A DNA stretch of 43,189 bases from a virus, in the IMG/VR virus record IMGVR_UViG_3300042691_003787, positions 1 through 43,189 of that record; one strand, given 5' to 3'. A program made the position numbers and the translations under genes. Within the stretch, counting starts at the first letter, position 1. The number at the start of each line of letters is the position of its first letter. Shown here in pieces: positions 26,329 to 33,148 of the stretch. A model generated the notes under the pieces. That model did no database searches and was not told where the DNA came from. It saw only the letters and a program-made list of their open reading frames with translations.

Positions 26329-26666
26329 TTCCCCTCCTTAATTAATTCCAAATGCCATGCAGAAGTGCCGCTAAGAATTGCTTCCATGTCTTCATCCAGT
26401 ATTGAACCATCGTAGACAAACGCGACACCTCCTGCCTCGTTAATCCTCTGCAACTCCCGACGTTGTAAGGCGGTGGTGTTCCCCGCCTTCCCCGGCGCTT
26501 TGCACTCAATGGCAAACATCCTGCCCTGCCAGCAGCCAACAATGTCGGGGATTCCTGAGCGGCCATAACCGCCCGGAACTGGAAAAAACATGTAAGGTCT
26601 GGGTTCCAAAGAGTTGAGGAACTTCACTAGCTTTTGTTTCACTTTGCCTTCGGGGGTTAAACCCAT
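26325..26666 (-). CDS. VRR-NUC domain nuclease
   Basis: This 113-residue protein is a whole VRR-NUC domain of the PD-(D/E)XK superfamily: GRSGIPDIVGCWQGRMFAIECKAPG contains the metal-binding Asp, Glu and Lys, and TALQRRELQRINEAGGVAFVYDG is the conserved second half. In phages these small nucleases act on branched or damaged DNA. GGAGGTGAATC precedes the ATG. The last bases of the 25-residue gene upstream overlap its start. Confidence 0.9.
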   Translation of the reverse strand: MGLTPEGKVKQKLVKFLNSLEPRPYMFFPVPGGYGRSGIPDIVGCWQGRMFAIECKAPGKAGNTTALQRRELQRINEAGGVAFVYDGSILDEDMEAILSGTSAWHLELIKEGK

Positions 26667-26734
26667 GATTCACCTCCGATATATCCAACCAGAAAAAGGA
26701 TCGCCAACCAGAACACTAGCTCCTCCCACCTCAT
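26657..26734 (-). CDS. 25-residue single-membrane-span peptide
   Basis: The frame starts at an ATG overlapping the upstream stop (TGATG) and ends ten bases inside the nuclease gene. The product is MRWEELVFWLAILFLVGYIG and five more residues: short charged start, then one hydrophobic helix. Its coding region also carries the nuclease ribosome binding site, so its translation may help that gene. No functional class can be assigned; it could be incidental. Confidence 0.45.
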   Translation of the reverse strand: MRWEELVFWLAILFLVGYIGGESWV

Positions 26735-26898
26735 CACTCAGCCTCTTTGATTTGTTTCAATAAGAATCTGATTTCACAAGAGAGTGCATAACACTCTATC
26801 GGTGCCCCCCGGTCTTCTACTAAGGCTTTGGAAATCTCTTGCAGCCTATGGAGATGTTCTCCAAGCAAGACGTATGTGGATCGCTTCTTAATTTTCAT
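26734..26898 (-). CDS. Small hypothetical protein (54 residues), first gene of leftward replication block
   Basis: On the minus strand an ATG at 26898 opens MKIKKRSTYVLLGEHLHRLQE and ends with RFLLKQIKEAE. It is charged and helical. The ribosome binding site is weak (TAGAGAACCACA). It is the first frame after the terminator at 26939-26964, and a TTGACA-containing promoter-like sequence lies directly upstream. Function unknown. Confidence 0.6.
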   Translation of the reverse strand: MKIKKRSTYVLLGEHLHRLQEISKALVEDRGAPIECYALSCEIRFLLKQIKEAE

Positions 26899-26926
26899 TG
26901 TGGTTCTCTAAGGTTTACTGTGTCAA
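26899..26926 (-). promoter_or_regulatory. Promoter-like sequence at start of leftward replication block
   Basis: TTGACA at 26921-26926 (minus strand) is followed by CAGTAAACC, nearly matching TTGACAGAGTAAAC at 18088-18101. No good -10 hexamer lies 16-18 bases downstream, so the match may be a regulator site or an unusual promoter. It lies between a terminator and the first gene, where a promoter is expected. Confidence 0.4.
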
Positions 26927-26938
26927 TTCTAACGTCTT

Positions 26939-26964
26939 AAAAAAGCCCGGTTACGGAACCGGGC
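26939..26964 (-). terminator. Rho-independent terminator
   Basis: On the minus strand GCCCGGTT, a four-base loop and AACCGGGC form a perfect 8-bp GC-rich stem, followed directly by six T. It ends the accessory module below the 344-residue gene and separates it from the replication block. Confidence 0.9.
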
Positions 26965-26990
26965 AAAGGACACGACAATGAGATTAGAGT

Positions 26991-28025
26991 TTATGTTGGC
27001 ATTGACTTAACGTCAAGACCCTCGATGTGAAATATCTCCCCGAATGCAACACCGGGAGTATCAATCATTGTCCCTATCTCTGGCACCCGAACTCCCATCC
27101 CCGTCATCTTCAAAATCTCATACTTAAGACTAAGGTTTTCGGGAAACTCACTTGCACTTGCAAAAGACTGAGGAGGGGTGATTTCCTTTTTGTGCCCTTC
27201 GCCCGCTGTAAACAGACGGAAGCTCCCGTTGAAAGTCTTGTACAGCCAATGCCCGGAAGTCTTAATCCTGATCCGCGTATCCCGTCCATCTCGCACACGC
27301 TCGAATCCCTTGGTGAACTGAGCCACGGTTTCTGTAGGAATCTTACTTACCATCTTCTTTAGATTCCCCATCCAGTCCTGCTCGTCATCCATCCATGAGG
27401 TCTCGCCTGCCTCGCTCGTGAAGTGTTTGAGCAGCGGATACAGAAGCTCAGCGGCTAAGCCTGCCTCGGTAACCTCGAAGCGATGCGTCGCTTCCTTGAG
27501 CGGGTTCTCCCATTCAGCGTTGTGGACAAATAGCAGTGGGTGCTTCTCGTTGTCATGCAGGATGTATCCAATGTACCCCTCAAGCTCCCGATATATCTCC
27601 ATCGGCTTTGCCTGCGTGAACGTGTCCTGTGCCCGGATCACCGCCTTGTCGAGGTCTGAGGTATAGGTCTGGTTGGCTTGGATGTAGTCCACCAAACGGT
27701 TGCGGCTGATGTTCCTAGATTCTATGACCACAGAAGGAACCGAATCGACCCGTCGCCAAGTGAGTCGGCCCATGTAGTCCCCGGCACGGTACACCACTAG
27801 ACACCTCTCCCCGCGTGGGACAAACCGAAAGTCAACATAGGGACGGTTGGCGTGCAGCCCCTGCGCGACGTACAAGAGATAGGTAGAAACCTGTACTTCA
27901 CTAGAATCAGAAATCTTAAAACCCTGTAAAGATGATTTGTTGCGTTTGGGCTCGTAGACAATGCTGTCGGCCCGGACGCAGTGGTGAAAGTCGGCGGTCT
28001 TCCAATCAAAAGGAATTGTGTTCAT
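26991..28025 (-). CDS. Hypothetical protein (344 residues) of the MoxR/VWA module
   Basis: The product is globular, with many aromatic residues (DFHHCVRADSIVYEP, HANRPYVDFRFVPRGERCLVV, YIGYILHDNEKHPLLFVHNAEW) and no membrane segment. I do not recognise the family. AAGGACGAC precedes the ATG, and a two-codon frame (ATG ACA TGA) overlaps its start. It shares leader style with the VWA and 314-residue genes, so it may belong to the same functional module. It is the last gene before the terminator. Confidence 0.75.
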   Translation of the reverse strand: MNTIPFDWKTADFHHCVRADSIVYEPKRNKSSLQGFKISDSSEVQVSTYLLYVAQGLHANRPYVDFRFVPRGERCLVVYRAGDYMGRLTWRRVDSVPSVVIESRNISRNRLVDYIQANQTYTSDLDKAVIRAQDTFTQAKPMEIYRELEGYIGYILHDNEKHPLLFVHNAEWENPLKEATHRFEVTEAGLAAELLYPLLKHFTSEAGETSWMDDEQDWMGNLKKMVSKIPTETVAQFTKGFERVRDGRDTRIRIKTSGHWLYKTFNGSFRLFTAGEGHKKEITPPQSFASASEFPENLSLKYEILKMTGMGVRVPEIGTMIDTPGVAFGEIFHIEGLDVKSMPT

Positions 28026-28059
28026 GTCATGTCGTCCTTATGTGTGAGGGAACTGGTGG

Positions 28060-28257
28060 TTAGAGTGAGGAGCTAGGCGCGGGCAGGATAGAGAAGGCAT
28101 AGCCCAGCTTCTTAATCTCCTCTATATCTGAGCGGGTCAGGGTAGTAGACCCAGCGATACGGGCGAATGCTTTGGCATCCTTGCATACCGGATAGATAAG
28201 CTCGTTGCCGTAAACATGCTTGATAGATACCGTTAAGACTTTGTGGCTCATGTCCAT
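28060..28257 (-). CDS. Small hypothetical protein (65 residues)
   Basis: This short protein begins MDMSHKVLTVSIKHVYGNELIYPVC; two close in-frame ATGs are possible. It has alternating strand-like segments and a helix (RSDIEEIKKLGYAFSIL). It looks like one small globular domain of a common phage/plasmid type, but no function is known to me. Confidence 0.6.
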   Translation of the reverse strand: MDMSHKVLTVSIKHVYGNELIYPVCKDAKAFARIAGSTTLTRSDIEEIKKLGYAFSILPAPSSSL

Positions 28258-28302
28258 CGTGTAATTCCTAATCTTAGATTGTTGTAAATATCGTTGTTGA
28301 TA

Positions 28303-28336
28303 CAGTGGGGCAGTGCTCCGATTGACTGCCCCACTG
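28303..28336 (-). terminator. 12-bp perfect hairpin downstream of the VWA gene
   Basis: CAGTGGGGCAGT and ACTGCCCCACTG pair perfectly around a 10-base loop, a few bases past the stop of the VWA gene. No T run follows. It could protect or end the mRNA. Confidence 0.5.
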
Positions 28337-28344
28337 CCCCGTTG

Positions 28345-29616
28345 TTAGACCTCGATGGGGAGCGCCCATCCCACAGTCGGCGTGAACTGTGCGAAAGAGT
28401 TATCCGTCACACACCACAGCGGAGCGGGAAGCTGAGACCAATCGCCCTGCCCACCGAAGTACCCATCGGTCAGCATCAGCACGCACTGAGTCCCCTCAAC
28501 CAGACCATGCTCGCGCAGATACTCGGGCACACACGAGGGGTCAGTACCGCCACCACCCTTGGGCTTGGTCGTATTAATAAGAGTGCCGTAGGTCTGTGCG
28601 GTATAGGTCTCGGTCGATTGCACACGGCCATCCCAGTACACCAGCACCAACTCTTCGGGGCACACATCCTCCACGACCTTCTGCACATTGCCGAGGAACG
28701 CCGAGAGCAGCGGGCCTTGGATAGAGCCGGAGGTATCGATACCCACCACGATGCGGCGAAAGCTGTCGTCGTAGCTGCTAGGCATGTAGATACCAGCGCC
28801 CTGCATACGCCGATTGAAGCGACGCCATGTGGTCTTGCCGAAACCCTTCGCCATGCTGCCCCTGATGTGGTCGGCCAAGACCTCGCGCCAATCAACCTTT
28901 GACGCAATCACCTCACCAAGCTCACGCGACGCAGTACCACCCATGCGGCCAGCAACCTCGTTGCCTTGGCGAATCAACTGATCGACCTCGTTAGCCAATA
29001 CATCTTTCTCAGCTTGAGTAAGCTCCTCGCCCGCAGCGAAGTCGTGCTCGTCGAACTGCTGACCAACCTTGGCACGACCGCGACCCTTGCCCTTGCCCTT
29101 GCCATCACTCGGCTCGTCGTTAGGCTCGCCATCCTCACCCTCTTCACCGCCATCCTCCTGCTCCTCTTCCTCTTTCTTAAGAATGTCGAAGACCTGCTTG
29201 GCGTTAAGCCCACGGAAATCCTCGTCGATGAGCGGGATACGCAGGCCGTCTTTAGTAGGCACGGCGATGTGGGGGCACACCTTGGTCAGGTCGAGCAGCG
29301 GGAGATTGATAACGTAGTCGCACGCCATGTTGGTCAACTGTGCGTCCTGCTTCCAGAGCGCTGCCCACTGCACGATGTGGCGGAAGCCGATATGCAGTGC
29401 CTCGTGGAGAATCACGAACACCAACTCAGGATCAGTCAGGCCGTCCATGAAGTCGTCGCCCATCACGATGTTGCGGCCATCGGTGTAAGCAGTGGGGCAC
29501 TGCCCAATCTTAGTGTCACCGAACATGACGAGCGGGGCGAACTGCGAAAGTTCCTTGGTGCGAGCGATGATGCTTTGGGCTTTCTCGATGCGCTGCGAGC
29601 GGGTTAGGGTAGTCAT
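28345..29616 (-). CDS. HExxH metallopeptidase-like plus VWA domain protein (DUF2201-like)
   Basis: This 423-residue protein starts with a metallopeptidase-like domain (HEALHIGFRH, residues 71-80, then ACDYVIN). An acidic/basic low-complexity linker follows (about 149-182: KKEEEEQED to KGKGRG). The C-terminal VWA domain has the metal-dependent adhesion motif: DTSGS (294-298), Thr358 in GGGGTDP and Asp384 in LTDGYFGG. This is the DUF2201/VWA arrangement that pairs with MoxR-type AAA+ ATPases, here encoded at 31027. MoxR/VWA pairs act as chaperone-like machines that load metals or remodel proteins. The start overlaps a two-codon frame (ATG CAA TGA). Confidence 0.88.
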   Translation of the reverse strand: MTTLTRSQRIEKAQSIIARTKELSQFAPLVMFGDTKIGQCPTAYTDGRNIVMGDDFMDGLTDPELVFVILHEALHIGFRHIVQWAALWKQDAQLTNMACDYVINLPLLDLTKVCPHIAVPTKDGLRIPLIDEDFRGLNAKQVFDILKKEEEEQEDGGEEGEDGEPNDEPSDGKGKGKGRGRAKVGQQFDEHDFAAGEELTQAEKDVLANEVDQLIRQGNEVAGRMGGTASRELGEVIASKVDWREVLADHIRGSMAKGFGKTTWRRFNRRMQGAGIYMPSSYDDSFRRIVVGIDTSGSIQGPLLSAFLGNVQKVVEDVCPEELVLVYWDGRVQSTETYTAQTYGTLINTTKPKGGGGTDPSCVPEYLREHGLVEGTQCVLMLTDGYFGGQGDWSQLPAPLWCVTDNSFAQFTPTVGWALPIEV

Positions 29617-29621
29617 TGCAT
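29613..29621 (-). promoter_or_regulatory. Two-codon upstream frame overlapping the VWA start
   Basis: ATG CAA TGA lies directly behind AAGGACACA and overlaps the main ATG as ATGA. The same arrangement is found at 30627-30635 (ATG CAA TGA, 314-residue gene) and at 28022-28030 (ATG ACA TGA, 344-residue gene). It could set translation by reinitiation. Whether it is translated is not known. Confidence 0.35.
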
Positions 29622-29647
29622 TGTGTCCTTGTGTTGTCGTTGTGTGT

Positions 29648-29668
29648 GCCCCGGATCAGCACCGGGGC
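29648..29668 (-). terminator. Hairpin with GCCCCGG stem downstream of the 314-residue gene
   Basis: GCCCCGG and CCGGGGC pair over a 7-base loop (ATCAGCA). A copy differing by one loop base lies at 30991-31011 after the MoxR gene; both share TGCCCCGG and CGTTGTG flanks. No T run, so attenuation or mRNA end protection is as likely as full termination. Confidence 0.5.
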
Positions 29669-29685
29669 GTTGTGTGTTGTATGGA

Positions 29686-30630
29686 TTACAGATTGAACTT
29701 GTTGAGGATGTCGTCGAGCTTAGCCTTGGCAGCGACGCGGGCACCGGCATCTTTCTTCAAATCGCCGAGGTCAGTCACGGCAAGCAGGCGACGCAGGTCG
29801 TTGCCCATCTCCGACAGTCGCGGGTCATTGCCCACGTTCAAGTCATTGAGCAGGCCGACGAAATCCTCGGCATTGGACAGCATGGAGTCGTGCAGCTTGG
29901 TCTTCTTGCCATCGGGGCGTGAGCCGTCGAAGTTGGACTCCTTGAGCTTGTCGGCCATGTGGCTAACGATTTTGTGCAGGCGTTCCCACACATTCTGCAT
30001 GGCGCGTGCCTCGCGGCTGTGTGCCTCGTGCATGGAGTGCTCGACCACCTCGGCCAGACCCGCGTTGTTGGTATCGACCATCCAGTGACCAGCGGTCGGC
30101 ACCGGGGAGTACATCTTGTTGAAGGCGAACTTGCCACGAACCTCGTGCTCAGTGGGGTAGTTGGAGCGGTCGAACATCTTGCCCAAGGTGAACGCAGCGG
30201 CAGCCACATGCGTGTTGTAGTCGGCCAAGAAGGCATCGACCATATCCCAATACTGACGCTCGAACTCGGTAAGCTGTGCTTTGTGGTCAAGCATCAGCGA
30301 CATGGGGAGCAGGCGCAGGCCGTTGTCGTTCCACGGCATGGTCAGGTTCTTGTTCCAAGTCCGAACCATTGCGGCGAACTTCTTGATGGTGTCGAGTTCC
30401 TTGCACTCGGCGAGCAAATTCTTGAGATAAGTGCCAGCCTTGCTGCTCGCGTTGTTGTCCACGGCCACATCGTTCGCGACTTCGGAGTCGGTCACGGTGG
30501 CAGAGAAAACCTTGATGGAAAGGTCGAACAGCACGGCGCTGCTCGCGATGGTGGTGGCGTTGTTTGTCATGGCAGTGCCCTCGTTGTTGGTCAGGATGTT
30601 GTTGTTGGTGGTGATGGTCATCGTGTTCAT
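29686..30630 (-). CDS. Hypothetical protein (314 residues) between the MoxR and VWA genes
   Basis: The product starts with a Thr/Asn-rich segment (MNTMTITTNNNILTNNEGT), then a helical body with KNLLAECKELDTIKKFAAMVRTWNKNLTMPWNDNGLRLLPM and a C-terminal Lys/Asp-rich helix. No known domain was recognised. Its place between the MoxR ATPase and the metallopeptidase/VWA gene, with one of the conserved 28-bp palindromes and a promoter upstream, suggests it is a substrate, adaptor or third component of that machine. An alternative start at MTNNATTIASS (residue 21) is possible. Confidence 0.75.
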   Translation of the reverse strand: MNTMTITTNNNILTNNEGTAMTNNATTIASSAVLFDLSIKVFSATVTDSEVANDVAVDNNASSKAGTYLKNLLAECKELDTIKKFAAMVRTWNKNLTMPWNDNGLRLLPMSLMLDHKAQLTEFERQYWDMVDAFLADYNTHVAAAAFTLGKMFDRSNYPTEHEVRGKFAFNKMYSPVPTAGHWMVDTNNAGLAEVVEHSMHEAHSREARAMQNVWERLHKIVSHMADKLKESNFDGSRPDGKKTKLHDSMLSNAEDFVGLLNDLNVGNDPRLSEMGNDLRRLLAVTDLGDLKKDAGARVAAKAKLDDILNKFNL

Positions 30631-30654
30631 TGCATGTGTCCTTTTGGTTATATG

Positions 30655-30682
30655 AATACTTTAGGAAATTTCCTAAACTATC
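30655..30682 (-). promoter_or_regulatory. Palindromic repeat, copy A
   Basis: Core TTTAGGAAATTTCCTAAA lies at 30660-30677, flanked by ATAC and CTATC. It lies in the 5' leader of the 314-residue gene, starting about 19 bases downstream of the predicted transcription start of the promoter at 30708-30736. One flank base differs from the other copies. Confidence 0.9.
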
Positions 30683-30707
30683 TTTCGGGATGTGTTTCGA
30701 CTTGGTT

Positions 30708-30736
30708 AGTTTAAGTGAGTGTATGGATTACGTCAA
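30708..30736 (-). promoter_or_regulatory. Sigma70-like promoter for the 314-residue gene
   Basis: On the minus strand TTGACG (30731-30736), 17 bases, then TAAACT (30708-30713). The palindrome copy A begins about 19 bases after the expected start point, suited to repression by a bound protein. Confidence 0.5.
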
Positions 30737-30740
30737 TCAA

Positions 30741-30977
30741 TTACATATGTAGATACTTGTCTGTGTCTCCCCAATACATTGGATGATTCATATCGTCGCC
30801 ATCGTCCCACCAACATTCGGGAGTTGATTTGGGTTGGAGCGGGGCGATATAGAGCGGATGGTTGACCCCTTGAAACTCTTTCTTAAGTTTCACCTTGGCG
30901 TACTTCTTTTTTAGTTGAGCGAGTTGGTTACAGGCACGGCGATTAATCCGGCTCAGCTTGTCCATGTTCTTAGACAT
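30741..30977 (-). CDS. Small hypothetical protein (78 residues)
   Basis: GGAGGACTG precedes the ATG. The N-terminal half is basic and helical (MSKNMDKLSRINRRACNQLAQLKKKYAKVKLKK), the rest is rich in Trp, Asp, Pro and Tyr (ECWWDDGDDMNHPMYWGD). It follows the hairpin after the MoxR gene. No family recognised. Confidence 0.65.
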   Translation of the reverse strand: MSKNMDKLSRINRRACNQLAQLKKKYAKVKLKKEFQGVNHPLYIAPLQPKSTPECWWDDGDDMNHPMYWGDTDKYLHM

Positions 30978-30990
30978 CAGTCCTCCGATT

Positions 30991-31011
30991 GCCCCGGCTC
31001 AGCACCGGGGC
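30991..31011 (-). terminator. Second copy of the GCCCCGG hairpin, downstream of the MoxR gene
   Basis: GCCCCGG and CCGGGGC around the loop CTCAGCA, the same as at 29648-29668 apart from one loop base. It lies just past the MoxR stop codon. Confidence 0.55.
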
Positions 31012-31026
31012 GTTGTGGGTTAGGGG

Positions 31027-32274
31027 TTAGTACTTGAAGCCGTTGAGTGACGCCCACTTCTGGAACTCGTGAGTCGTCACCGTCAAATCCCACAGCTTGG
31101 ACATGACAGTCACCTCCTGCTTGCGGGCAGCTTTCTCGGCGGCATCCTTGACGCTATGCACGAACATCGTCTGTGCATCGGGAGCCAGCCCGCCCATCAT
31201 GTAGGTGAACCAACCTGAAATCCGATTCTTCACCTCAAGCTTGCTATCGGGAGCAGGCAGGCCGTAACCAGCCCCGGCAATCCACACGCAGGCATTGAGC
31301 GAGCAGATGATGTGCGCCGCGATGGATGTGGGGTAGGGCGCATTGCCCGCCATGATTTGCTTGGCGCTAGGCAGCTCCATTGCAAAGTTCTTAAACACAA
31401 GCATCGAGCGAGCAGCTTGGTTACCAATCACACCCTGCAAGTCGGCGAGAAGCATCTGCTCCGTGTACCGCAAGCCCATTGCCTGAGCATTGAAGTAGGC
31501 ATGGAAGACGTTGCTGGCAAACTCAAGACTGCGAGCAGTCACACAGCCCTGATCACGCGCAGGATTCTTGGGGTCAGGGTTGTACACCATGCTCTTGATG
31601 TCATCCGGCAGGCTGGCAAAGTCAGGGTCGAGGTAGCTGGCAAAGCACAGCGGAGTTTGCTTGACCCATCCCTGCACGATGGGGTGGATGTTGTGCTCGA
31701 AAGCCCACGGCAGCCACTCGTCGGTGTACGGATTCCTAACGTAGTGCATGGTGACCTTGTTGCGGGTATGGCTCTTGACCATATCGCCCACACCATCGGT
31801 GCCGAGGTTGCCGGTGCCAATGATTACGCTGTCGGGGTGCAGCATCATCGAGAGCAGGCGACGGCAGCCAGTCTTCTTGTCCTTGGAGAACAGTTGGTGT
31901 ACCGCATTCTGGCTGGCGGGATTCTGTGGCTTGCTGTACTCGTCGATGAGCAGCACCACCGGCTTGTCAGGCGTGAAGCCGAAGATTTCATTGAACCAGT
32001 AGGCAAAGGTCTTGCTCTCCGGGTCAGGCATGGGGATAGCCAAGTCAGCCGGATCCAGCGTCTGCATATCGAGGAAGACGAGCGTGTACTCCGTCCCCAT
32101 GATGCGGGTCAGGCTGTCGGCAATGTACTGGCCGATTGAAGTCTTGGCCGTGCCCGGAGGGCCGAGAATCAGGTGTGCTTGGTTAGCACCGCACACAGCG
32201 TCTGCAATGATGGAGTCGGCGATGTCGATGATGCCGAGCCGGGTCAGGGTGTTGTTGATAGTAGCCATTGTCAT
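31027..32274 (-). CDS. MoxR-type AAA+ ATPase
   Basis: This 415-residue AAA+ protein has Walker A GPPGTAKT (38-45) and Walker B VVLLIDEY (Asp111, Glu112). A second half includes an Arg-rich segment typical of the AAA+ lid. Such ATPases act with VWA proteins (here the one at 28345) to remodel or activate partners. Two in-frame starts are possible: the ATG at 32274 is only three bases behind AGGA, whereas the ATG at 32268 has nine bases, so 32268 is probably the real one. The palindrome copy B lies just upstream. Confidence 0.92.
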   Translation of the reverse strand: MTMATINNTLTRLGIIDIADSIIADAVCGANQAHLILGPPGTAKTSIGQYIADSLTRIMGTEYTLVFLDMQTLDPADLAIPMPDPESKTFAYWFNEIFGFTPDKPVVLLIDEYSKPQNPASQNAVHQLFSKDKKTGCRRLLSMMLHPDSVIIGTGNLGTDGVGDMVKSHTRNKVTMHYVRNPYTDEWLPWAFEHNIHPIVQGWVKQTPLCFASYLDPDFASLPDDIKSMVYNPDPKNPARDQGCVTARSLEFASNVFHAYFNAQAMGLRYTEQMLLADLQGVIGNQAARSMLVFKNFAMELPSAKQIMAGNAPYPTSIAAHIICSLNACVWIAGAGYGLPAPDSKLEVKNRISGWFTYMMGGLAPDAQTMFVHSVKDAAEKAARKQEVTVMSKLWDLTVTTHEFQKWASLNGFKY

Positions 32275-32299
32275 GTGTCCTCTTTGTTGTGTGTATTCG

Positions 32300-32327
32300 G
32301 ATACTTTAGGAAATTTCCTAAACTATC
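32300..32327 (-). promoter_or_regulatory. Palindromic repeat, copy B
   Basis: Perfect match to the family: GATAC, core TTTAGGAAATTTCCTAAA, CTATC. It lies between the 96-residue gene and the MoxR gene. The stop codon (TAG) of the former lies inside the repeat. Confidence 0.95.
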
Positions 32328-32613
32328 GGTCGTACTCGTCTGCATCCCCGTAAGATGACGGGATTCTCTCGCCGGTATGGGCGCATCGAAGACCTGAGTC
32401 TTCCCAATTAATATCGAAGGCAACCACACGCCATCCGCAGTTGGAGTTGTCGCGGATCGCACGGATGATTTGCTTGGCTTCCTGTTTGGCCGCTGCAAAG
32501 GACAGGGCTTCCCCATCCGAAGTCAGGAAGAACATCTGATACCCACCGGGCCATGCGTATGCACCGTTGCGGATAGCGTCTTTGAATTGTTTGGTGGTCA
32601 TTGCCATTGTCAT
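32323..32613 (-). CDS. Hypothetical protein (96 residues)
   Basis: Starts MTMAMTTKQFKDAIRNG behind an AGAGGACACATGACA leader. It is a small globular protein with FFLTSDGEALSFAAAKQEAKQIIRAI and a C-terminal segment with VVAFDINWEDSGLRCAHTGERIPSSYG, resembling a small family found in phages and mobile elements. The stop codon lies in palindrome copy B. Function unknown. Confidence 0.75.
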   Translation of the reverse strand: MTMAMTTKQFKDAIRNGAYAWPGGYQMFFLTSDGEALSFAAAKQEAKQIIRAIRDNSNCGWRVVAFDINWEDSGLRCAHTGERIPSSYGDADEYDR

Positions 32614-32632
32614 GTGTCCTCTTTGTTATGTG

Positions 32633-32660
32633 GATACTTTAGGAAATTTCCTAAACTATT
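32633..32660 (-). promoter_or_regulatory. Palindromic repeat, copy C
   Basis: As copy B, one end base differs (CTATT). It lies upstream of the 96-residue gene and contains the TAG stop of the 98-residue gene. The 333-bp distance to B and 340-bp distance to D make two similar-sized gene cassettes. Confidence 0.95.
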
Positions 32661-32952
32661 CTTCGGGCCATTCGGCACCGACAGGGATCAGCCACAGGTC
32701 ACCGTCCTGCCATAGCGTGTACTGCACGCCATCATCCTTGCTGGTAACGATGCAGTGCGAAAGGCATTCATCCCACGCATCCCAATACCCCTCGTGCTCC
32801 GGGCCGATGGCAAGCACCTCTTTGACCCAACTCGACACGCCGTCGATGCAGTCTTCGTAGGTGAATTCGATGAAGTTTTGCGGGATGTAAATCCCACGGC
32901 TATCGCACAGGTAAAGCTTGGCAGACTCAGGAAGGTTGATGCTCATTGTCAT
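32656..32952 (-). CDS. Hypothetical protein (98 residues)
   Basis: It starts MTMSINLPESAKLYLCDSRG after GGAGATATGACA. The sequence is acidic, with GPEHEGYWDAWDECLSHC and TLWQDGDLWLIPVGAEWPEE, an aromatic-rich small domain that I do not recognise. It is the first gene after a strong promoter and palindrome copy D. The stop is within copy C. Confidence 0.75.
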   Translation of the reverse strand: MTMSINLPESAKLYLCDSRGIYIPQNFIEFTYEDCIDGVSSWVKEVLAIGPEHEGYWDAWDECLSHCIVTSKDDGVQYTLWQDGDLWLIPVGAEWPEE

Positions 32953-32972
32953 ATCTCCGATTGGTTTGGTTG

Positions 32973-33000
32973 GATACTTTAGGAAATTTCCTAAACTATC
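32973..33000 (-). promoter_or_regulatory. Palindromic repeat, copy D
   Basis: Perfect family member located about 26-54 bases after the predicted start of the promoter at 33033-33060, so it would be in the 5' end of the transcript that runs into the 98-residue gene. Confidence 0.95.
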
Positions 33001-33032
33001 GTTTGGTGCGCGTTATTGTCCCGACAGAAGAC

Positions 33033-33060
33033 ATTGTACGCTCTTGGTGTACTAAGTCAA
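33033..33060 (-). promoter_or_regulatory. Strong sigma70-like promoter for the accessory module
   Basis: On the minus strand TTGACT, 16 bases, TACAAT. Both hexamers match the consensus at five of six positions. It fires toward the 98-residue, 96-residue and MoxR genes. Confidence 0.65.
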
Positions 33061-33148
33061 GCATTTGAATGATGACTTGAATTAGGGGATTGAATTGAAG
33101 AATCGGATTGAATTTGGGCCGATTGGCACGGGATTGGGTTGGATAGGC

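Noticed and set aside
26978-27010. 10-codon plus-strand frame behind AAAGGACACGACA
   Set aside because: It faces the wrong way, overlaps the end of the 344-residue gene and lies next to a terminator; likely chance.
29492-30088. Plus-strand frames of 198-251 codons over the VWA and 314-residue genes
   Set aside because: They lie opposite genes with clear domains or leader sequences and have no ribosome binding site or motif.
32300-33000. Palindromes as protelomerase sites
   Set aside because: There are several equal copies and no protelomerase gene; linear phage-plasmids have one site.
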